DNA of 64,000 bases from the NCBI GenBank assembly GCA_964291465.2, contig OZ219938.1, forward strand, positions 115,918 to 179,917, in the 5' to 3' direction. The stretch's first letter is position 1. The number at the start of each line of letters is the position of its first letter. Below the pieces are notes generated by a model. The model was not told where the DNA came from. It did not search any database and saw only the letters and a program-made list of their open reading frames with translations. Source of the DNA: JAGWBJ01 sp964291465 (GTDB lineage: Bacteria; Chloroflexota; Dehalococcoidia; Lucifugimonadales; JAGWBF01). A program made the translations under genes and the position numbers. Below are positions 59,835-64,000 of this stretch, one piece after another.

Positions 59835-61652
59835 TTGTCATACGGGACGATTCTGAAGGCCAAATACATGCTGTTCGCGCCGCTGCTGGTGCTTCTGCTG
59901 GTCGCCATGGCCTGCGGCGAGGAAGAGGCGACGACGGCCCCCGAGGCCACCATGGCCCCCGAGGCCACCATGGCCCCCGAGGCTACCATGGCCCCCGAGG
60001 CCACCATGGCCCCTGAAGCCACCATGGCCCCCGAGGCTACCGCCGTTCCCACGGCAATGCCCGAGGCTACCCCAGAGCCAGACGACGCCATGATGATGGA
60101 GCCGGAACTGGGCGGCACGCTGCGGGTGGCGCTGAACACCTTTGACAACGAGATCATGGACCCCCACGTGGCCGGAAAGAACATCGGCCTCTACGTCTTC
60201 AACCACTCCCAGGACTACCTCATGGGCATCGAGGTGGACAACACCCTCAGCAACGCCTGGGGCTGGGCCGACTCCTGGGAGCAGGTCGACGGCAGCACCT
60301 GGGACTTCACCTTGAAGTCGGACATCATCGACCACGACGGCGTGAACATCACCGCCGAGGACTGCCAGTGGAACATGGACCGGCTGTCCACCGACCCGGC
60401 GGCCGTCGGCGGGTACAACGTCTTCTCCGGCACCATGACCAACATATACGAAAGCACGGAGATACTGGACACCTACAAGTGCCGGATCCACCTGACCCAG
60501 GACTACGCCTTCATGTGGAACGTCCTCCCGCCCATAGGCGGCTCGGACGGGTACTTCTTCCCCAAGCACTCCTGGGTGGACAACGGCGGCACCGCCGAGG
60601 GATGGGCGGAAGCCGGCTACGGCGGGACCGGGTTCACCGACATGAAGGAGCACGCCCTCGGCCGGTTCGTGCGCCACGAGCGGTACGACGACTACTACGG
60701 CGACGAGGAGTTCCACTTCAAGTTCAGGGAGATGGAAGTAGTACTCTCCGCCGAGGATGCGCCCCGCCTGGCACTGGTAGCCACCGGCGCAGCCGACATC
60801 GCCAACATGTCCGGCCCCTACGTCGAGGAGATAAGGGCCGCCGGGCTGGAGGTGGACGGACCCAAGGCCGTGGACGTGGTCTACCTGGGAATCTACCAGA
60901 CCTTCGATGAGGGTCACTGCACCAGCAAGCTCAACGTACGGAAGGCCATGAACCTGGCAGTGGACGCCGAGGCCATCCGGGCGGGCATCTGGCCTCCCGG
61001 CATCGTGCTTCCCGGCATCACCGCCTTCAGCAGCCCCCAGGACGAGAGCTGGAACCCGACCCTCGCCCCCTACGGCTACGACCCCGACGAGGCCAAGCGG
61101 CTTCTTGCGGAGGAGGGTTGCGAGAACTTCCGGTTCGACGCCTACGGGTATGACTTCGCCGCCGGCCCCGAGATGGCCGACATGGTGGACGCCATCGTCA
61201 CCTACCTGGTGGCCGCGGGCATCGACGCCAGATTCACGCCCATCGACTGGGCCGCCAACTCCCAGAAGGTACGGAACCTGGAGTTCAGCGCCGAGAACGG
61301 CCCCGCCTCCGGCGGCGCCCACTGGCAGCTGGGCGGCAGGAACTTCGGCGACAAGATCCGAGTCCACGGGCTCTGCGGACCACAGGGCGGAAGCGTATGC
61401 AACCTCCCGGACCCCGAGCTCTGGAGGGACCGGTACCTGGAGTACGCCTCCATCATGGATAGGGACGTCAGGGTCGCCCGCGCCCAGGAGCTGAGCAAAG
61501 AGCTGTACGACCTGTACGTGGGCGTACCCATCGCCCTGCGCAACGCGGTCTGGGCCATCGATCCCAAGACCATATGCGACGACTGGAAGCCCATCGACGG
61601 CACGCCCGCGCACACCATGTTCAACACCCTGGTGCCGTGCGAGACCTCATAG
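59835..61652 (+). CDS. Family-5 extracellular solute-binding lipoprotein (copy 1)
   Basis: 605 residues from TTG 59835, with AGGAGGTGA five bases upstream. The signal ends in LLVAMAC (lipid Cys27). APEATM repeats form a 40-residue linker, then the SBP_bac_5 domain: LRVALNTFDNEIMDPH, SNAWGWADSWEQVDGSTWDFTLKSDI, MNLAVDAEAIRAG, YDPDEAKRLLAEEG. These proteins feed peptides, nickel or sugars to ABC permeases, but no permease is adjacent. Ends with PCETS before a strong terminator. Confidence 0.88.
   Translation: MSYGTILKAKYMLFAPLLVLLLVAMACGEEEATTAPEATMAPEATMAPEATMAPEATMAPEATMAPEATAVPTAMPEATPEPDDAMMMEPELGGTLRVALNTFDNEIMDPHVAGKNIGLYVFNHSQDYLMGIEVDNTLSNAWGWADSWEQVDGSTWDFTLKSDIIDHDGVNITAEDCQWNMDRLSTDPAAVGGYNVFSGTMTNIYESTEILDTYKCRIHLTQDYAFMWNVLPPIGGSDGYFFPKHSWVDNGGTAEGWAEAGYGGTGFTDMKEHALGRFVRHERYDDYYGDEEFHFKFREMEVVLSAEDAPRLALVATGAADIANMSGPYVEEIRAAGLEVDGPKAVDVVYLGIYQTFDEGHCTSKLNVRKAMNLAVDAEAIRAGIWPPGIVLPGITAFSSPQDESWNPTLAPYGYDPDEAKRLLAEEGCENFRFDAYGYDFAAGPEMADMVDAIVTYLVAAGIDARFTPIDWAANSQKVRNLEFSAENGPASGGAHWQLGGRNFGDKIRVHGLCGPQGGSVCNLPDPELWRDRYLEYASIMDRDVRVARAQELSKELYDLYVGVPIALRNAVWAIDPKTICDDWKPIDGTPAHTMFNTLVPCETS
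59936..60060. repeat. 18-bp repeats encoding APEATM linker, copy 1
   Basis: Six or seven units of GCCCCCGAGGCCACCATG with few changes. The same array recurs in the paralogue at about 61941-62060; copy number could differ by slippage or recombination between the two. Confidence 0.85.
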
Positions 61653-61682
61653 GGTAACAGCGAGTACGCGGCAGGAAACCGC

Positions 61683-61721
61683 AGGAAGCCCCCGCCAGCC
61701 GGCGGGGGCTTCCTCTTTTTT
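61683..61721 (+). terminator. Intrinsic terminator of solute-binding gene copy 1
   Basis: Stem AGGAAGCCCCCGCC with its complement, loop AGCC, then CTTTTTT. Confidence 0.85.
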
Positions 61722-61760
61722 GCCCCATCCTTGCCCACCCTCCGGGGCCAAGACTTCAGT

Positions 61761-61789
61761 TTGACAAACCAATCGGCCCTGTGATAGAT
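61761..61789 (+). promoter_or_regulatory. Promoter of the second solute-binding protein gene
   Basis: TTGACA (61761-61766) and TGTGATAGAT, nearly identical to the block at 59771, so both copies share regulation. Confidence 0.6.
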
Positions 61790-61840
61790 TTCGCCAAGCT
61801 CTTGCGAGTGAAACGGATTCTTTCCATCGGAGGTGCTCCC

Positions 61841-63658
61841 TTGTCATATCGGACTATTCTGAAAGGCAAATACACCCTGTTCGTCCCGCTGCTGGTGCTT
61901 CTGCTGGTGGCCATGGCCTGCGGCGAGGAAGAGGCGACGACGGCCCCCGAGGCCACCATGGCTCCTGAAGCCACCATGGCCCCCGAGGCTACCATGGCCC
62001 CCGAGGCCACCATGGCTCCTGAAGCCACCATGGCCCCCGAGGCCACGGCCGTACCCACGGCCATGCCCGAGGCCACGGCGGAGCCGCCGCCCGACACGGG
62101 CGCGCCCAGGTTGGCCCCCAAGCTTACGGTGGCTCTCAACAGCTTTGACAACGAGATCATGGACCCCCACTATGCCGGTAAGAACGTGGGGATGTTCTCC
62201 TTCAACCACGCCCATGACTTCATGATAGGCGTGGAGGTGGACAACACCCTCAGCAACGCCTGGGGCTGGGCCGACGCCTGGGAGCAGGTCGACGGCAGCA
62301 CCTGGGACATCGACATCCGGAAGGGCATGGTCGACCACGACGGCGTGGAGATCATGGCCGAGGACGGCGTCTGGAACGTCACCCGGTGGGCCTCCGAGGA
62401 GATCGCCGGCGGGTACAACGCCGTGTCCGGCGGGTGGAGGAACATCTTCAAGGACGCGGAGGCGCTGGACTCCCACAAGTTCCGGATCAACCTGCTCCAG
62501 GACTACGCCTTCGTGTTCAACATCATCCCGCCCATAGGCGGCGCGGACATGTACGTCTTCCCCAAGCACGCGTGGGTGGACAACGGCTCGACCCCCGAGG
62601 GGTTCGAGGAGGCCGGCTACACGGGGACCGGGTTCGTCGATATGGTGGACCGCAGTCTGGGACAGTGGGCGCGCCACGTCAGGTTCGACGACTACTACGG
62701 CGACGAGGAGTTTCACTTCGCCTACCGGGAGATGGAGATCCTGTTGTCCGCCGAGGAAGCACCTCGCCTGGCCCAGGTAGCGACGGGCCAGGTTGACATC
62801 GCCAACATGTCCGGCCCCTACGTCGAGGAGATAAGGGCCGCCGGACTGACGGTGGACGGTCCCAAGGCCGTGGACGTGGTCTACCTGGGAATCTACCAGA
62901 CCTTCGATGAGGGTCACTGCACCCACAAGCTCAACGTGCGGAAGGCCATGAACCTGGCGGTGGACGCCGAGGCCATCCGGGCGGGCATCTGGCCTCCCGG
63001 CATCGTGCTCCCTGGCATCACCGCCTTCAGCAGCCCCCAGGACGAGGGCTGGAACCCGACCCTCACCCCCTACGGCTACGACCCCGAGGAGGCCAAGCGG
63101 CTTCTTGCGGAGGAGGGTTGCGAGGGGTTCCGGTTCGACGCCTACGGGTATGACTTCGCCGCAGGCCCCGAGATGGCCGACATGGTGGACGCCATCGTCA
63201 CCTACCTGGTGGCCGCGGGCATCGATGCCAGATTCACACCCATCGACTGGGCCGCCAACTCCCTGAAGGTAAGGAACCTGGGCTTCAGCTCGGAAGACGG
63301 GCCTGCCTCCGGCGGCGCCCACTGGCAGCTTGGCGGACGGAACTTCGGCGATAAGATCCGAGTCCACGGGCTCTGCGGACCCCAGGGCGGCAGCGTATGC
63401 AACATCCCAGACCCCGAGCTCTGGAAGACCCGGTACCTGGAGTACGGCGCCATAATGAACAAGGAAGAGCGGGTAGCGCGCGCCCAGGAGCTTAGCAAGG
63501 AGCTGTACGATCTGTACGTGGGTGTGCCCATCGCCCTGCGCAACGCGGTGTGGGCCATAGACCCCGAGAAGATCTGCAGCGACTGGATGCCCATCGACGG
63601 CACTCCCTCGCACACCATGTTCAACACCCTGAAGCCCTGTGAGAGCCAGCTGGAATAG
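61841..63658 (+). CDS. Family-5 extracellular solute-binding lipoprotein (copy 2)
   Basis: 605 residues from TTG 61841, with GGAGGTG five bases upstream and the same opening (SYRTILKGKY) and lipobox LLVAMAC as copy 1. The C-terminal 250 residues are almost identical to copy 1, while the middle (residues about 90-310) has drifted, as if gene conversion kept one end alike. The linker is again APEATM repeats. Divergent regions include part of the ligand pocket, so ligands may differ. Confidence 0.88.
   Translation: MSYRTILKGKYTLFVPLLVLLLVAMACGEEEATTAPEATMAPEATMAPEATMAPEATMAPEATMAPEATAVPTAMPEATAEPPPDTGAPRLAPKLTVALNSFDNEIMDPHYAGKNVGMFSFNHAHDFMIGVEVDNTLSNAWGWADAWEQVDGSTWDIDIRKGMVDHDGVEIMAEDGVWNVTRWASEEIAGGYNAVSGGWRNIFKDAEALDSHKFRINLLQDYAFVFNIIPPIGGADMYVFPKHAWVDNGSTPEGFEEAGYTGTGFVDMVDRSLGQWARHVRFDDYYGDEEFHFAYREMEILLSAEEAPRLAQVATGQVDIANMSGPYVEEIRAAGLTVDGPKAVDVVYLGIYQTFDEGHCTHKLNVRKAMNLAVDAEAIRAGIWPPGIVLPGITAFSSPQDEGWNPTLTPYGYDPEEAKRLLAEEGCEGFRFDAYGYDFAAGPEMADMVDAIVTYLVAAGIDARFTPIDWAANSLKVRNLGFSSEDGPASGGAHWQLGGRNFGDKIRVHGLCGPQGGSVCNIPDPELWKTRYLEYGAIMNKEERVARAQELSKELYDLYVGVPIALRNAVWAIDPEKICSDWMPIDGTPSHTMFNTLKPCESQLE
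61941..62060. repeat. 18-bp repeats encoding APEATM linker, copy 2
   Basis: Six units matching the array in copy 1, with GCTCCTGAAGCC variants interspersed. Confidence 0.85.
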
Positions 63659-63688
63659 CCCTCTCCGGGCGTGACGGTACGAGGGACC

Positions 63689-63724
63689 AGAGGGCCCCGC
63701 CTGGTGGCGGGGCCCTCGACGTTT
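63689..63724 (+). terminator. Intrinsic terminator of solute-binding gene copy 2
   Basis: Stem GAGGGCCCCGCC with complement, loop TGGT, then GACGTTTC; the U tract is weak. Confidence 0.65.
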
Positions 63725-63777
63725 CCCGGAGCCGGCACGGCGTGAAGGCCGACTGCCCGCGTCACGGGAGACCGGAC

Positions 63778-63806
63778 TTGACGGCTTCCGGGCTTTGGGC
63801 TAGATT
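63778..63806 (+). promoter_or_regulatory. Promoter of the FmdB-like gene
   Basis: TTGACG (63778-63783), 17 bases, TAGATT (63801-63806), about 25 bases upstream of the ATG at 63838. Confidence 0.5.
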
Positions 63807-63837
63807 CTGTACACGTACATCCGACTTGGAGTCCGCC

Positions 63838-64000
63838 ATGCCCATATATGAATACGTGTGCTCATCCTGCCAGTTCAAGTTCGACCGGCTGCAGTCCATC
63901 GGGCAAGATGGCGCCGACTGCGACCGCTGCGGTCAGCCCGCCAGGCGGGCCATCTCCCTGTTCGCGGCCTTTTCGGCAGGAGAGGATGGCGCGCTGGGCC
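63838..64000 (+). CDS. FmdB-type zinc-ribbon protein, cut by window end
   Basis: The first 54 codons are in the window. MPIYEYVCSSCQFKFDRLQ and DCDRCGQPARRAIS give the two C-x-x-C pairs of the FmdB/CxxC-CxxC-SSSS regulatory family. Such small proteins are often near formamide or amide genes or act as putative regulators. The C-terminal half is outside the window. Confidence 0.85.
   Translation, partial: MPIYEYVCSSCQFKFDRLQSIGQDGADCDRCGQPARRAISLFAAFSAGEDGALG

Overview
This window reads as a chromosomal segment of a high-GC environmental bacterium. It is most likely a Chloroflexota genome of the SAR202/Dehalococcoidia type. That placement is an inference from gene content: many luciferase-like (LLM) flavin monooxygenases, paralogous metal-dependent amidohydrolases, a CaiB/BaiF CoA-transferase, two near-duplicate DHA2-type MFS exporters, lipoproteins with long Pro/Thr linkers, and frequent TTG/GTG starts. 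No rRNA or phylogenetic marker was compared. No prophage, complete insertion sequence or CRISPR array is visible.

Layout. 1-3.4 kb: a membrane-anchored beta-propeller protein cut by the left edge, a sugar-isomerase-like TIM barrel, a higA antitoxin beside a truncated higB, and a Rid-family protein. 3.4-11.9 kb: a minus-strand ABC operon with two very large FtsX-type permeases and two ATPases. 12.0-17.9 kb: three LLM monooxygenases, an NTF2-like protein and an aldo/keto reductase, interrupted by a lower-GC lipoprotein. 17.9-19.2 kb: a lower-GC lipoprotein carrying a PD-(D/E)XK nuclease-like domain. 19.4-25.4 kb: three amidohydrolases (the third frameshifted), a cupin, an MFS exporter and a CaiB CoA-transferase. 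25.4-30.3 kb: a flavin-dependent-halogenase-like protein, an LLM enzyme, an alpha/beta hydrolase and a cupin. 30.4-30.7 kb: tRNA-Trp, tRNA-Arg and tRNA-Ala. 30.8-40.3 kb: surE, a cysteine synthase, a large DUF5666-like lipoprotein, a heterodimeric ABC exporter and a split ThDP decarboxylase. 40.4-41.2 kb: a VapBC-type toxin-antitoxin pair with a frameshifted toxin. 41.5-45.7 kb: a hydantoinase, a beta-ureidopropionase-like amidase, trpS and an inositol-phosphatase-like gene. 45.8-50.6 kb: a carboxymuconolactone-decarboxylase-like gene and purF, purM and purH. 50.7-57.1 kb: a glycosyltransferase, a quinone reductase, a Bud32-like kinase, a probable selenoprotein, a second MFS exporter and another LLM enzyme. 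57.3-59.3 kb: a Phd antitoxin remnant and two tandem arylmalonate-decarboxylase/maleate-isomerase-like genes. 59.4-63.7 kb: two full-length solute-binding lipoproteins and a fragment of a third. An FmdB-type zinc-ribbon gene runs off the right edge.

How the genes fit together. Housekeeping functions (purine synthesis, cysteine synthesis, trpS, tRNAs) are scattered among catabolic genes for cyclic amides, carboxylic acids and other organic compounds. The most interesting locus is 53666-54478, where a GrdB/PrdB-type reductase frame is interrupted by one in-frame TGA giving a U-x-x-C motif, followed by a SECIS-like hairpin. Three G5 runs (an amidohydrolase, a VapC, a tRNA-Ala) each lack exactly one G that the gene requires, which points to sequence error or recurrent decay. 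Several promoters are readable by eye, and two of them appear to drive leaderless transcripts (purF and the ABC exporter at 35.5 kb).
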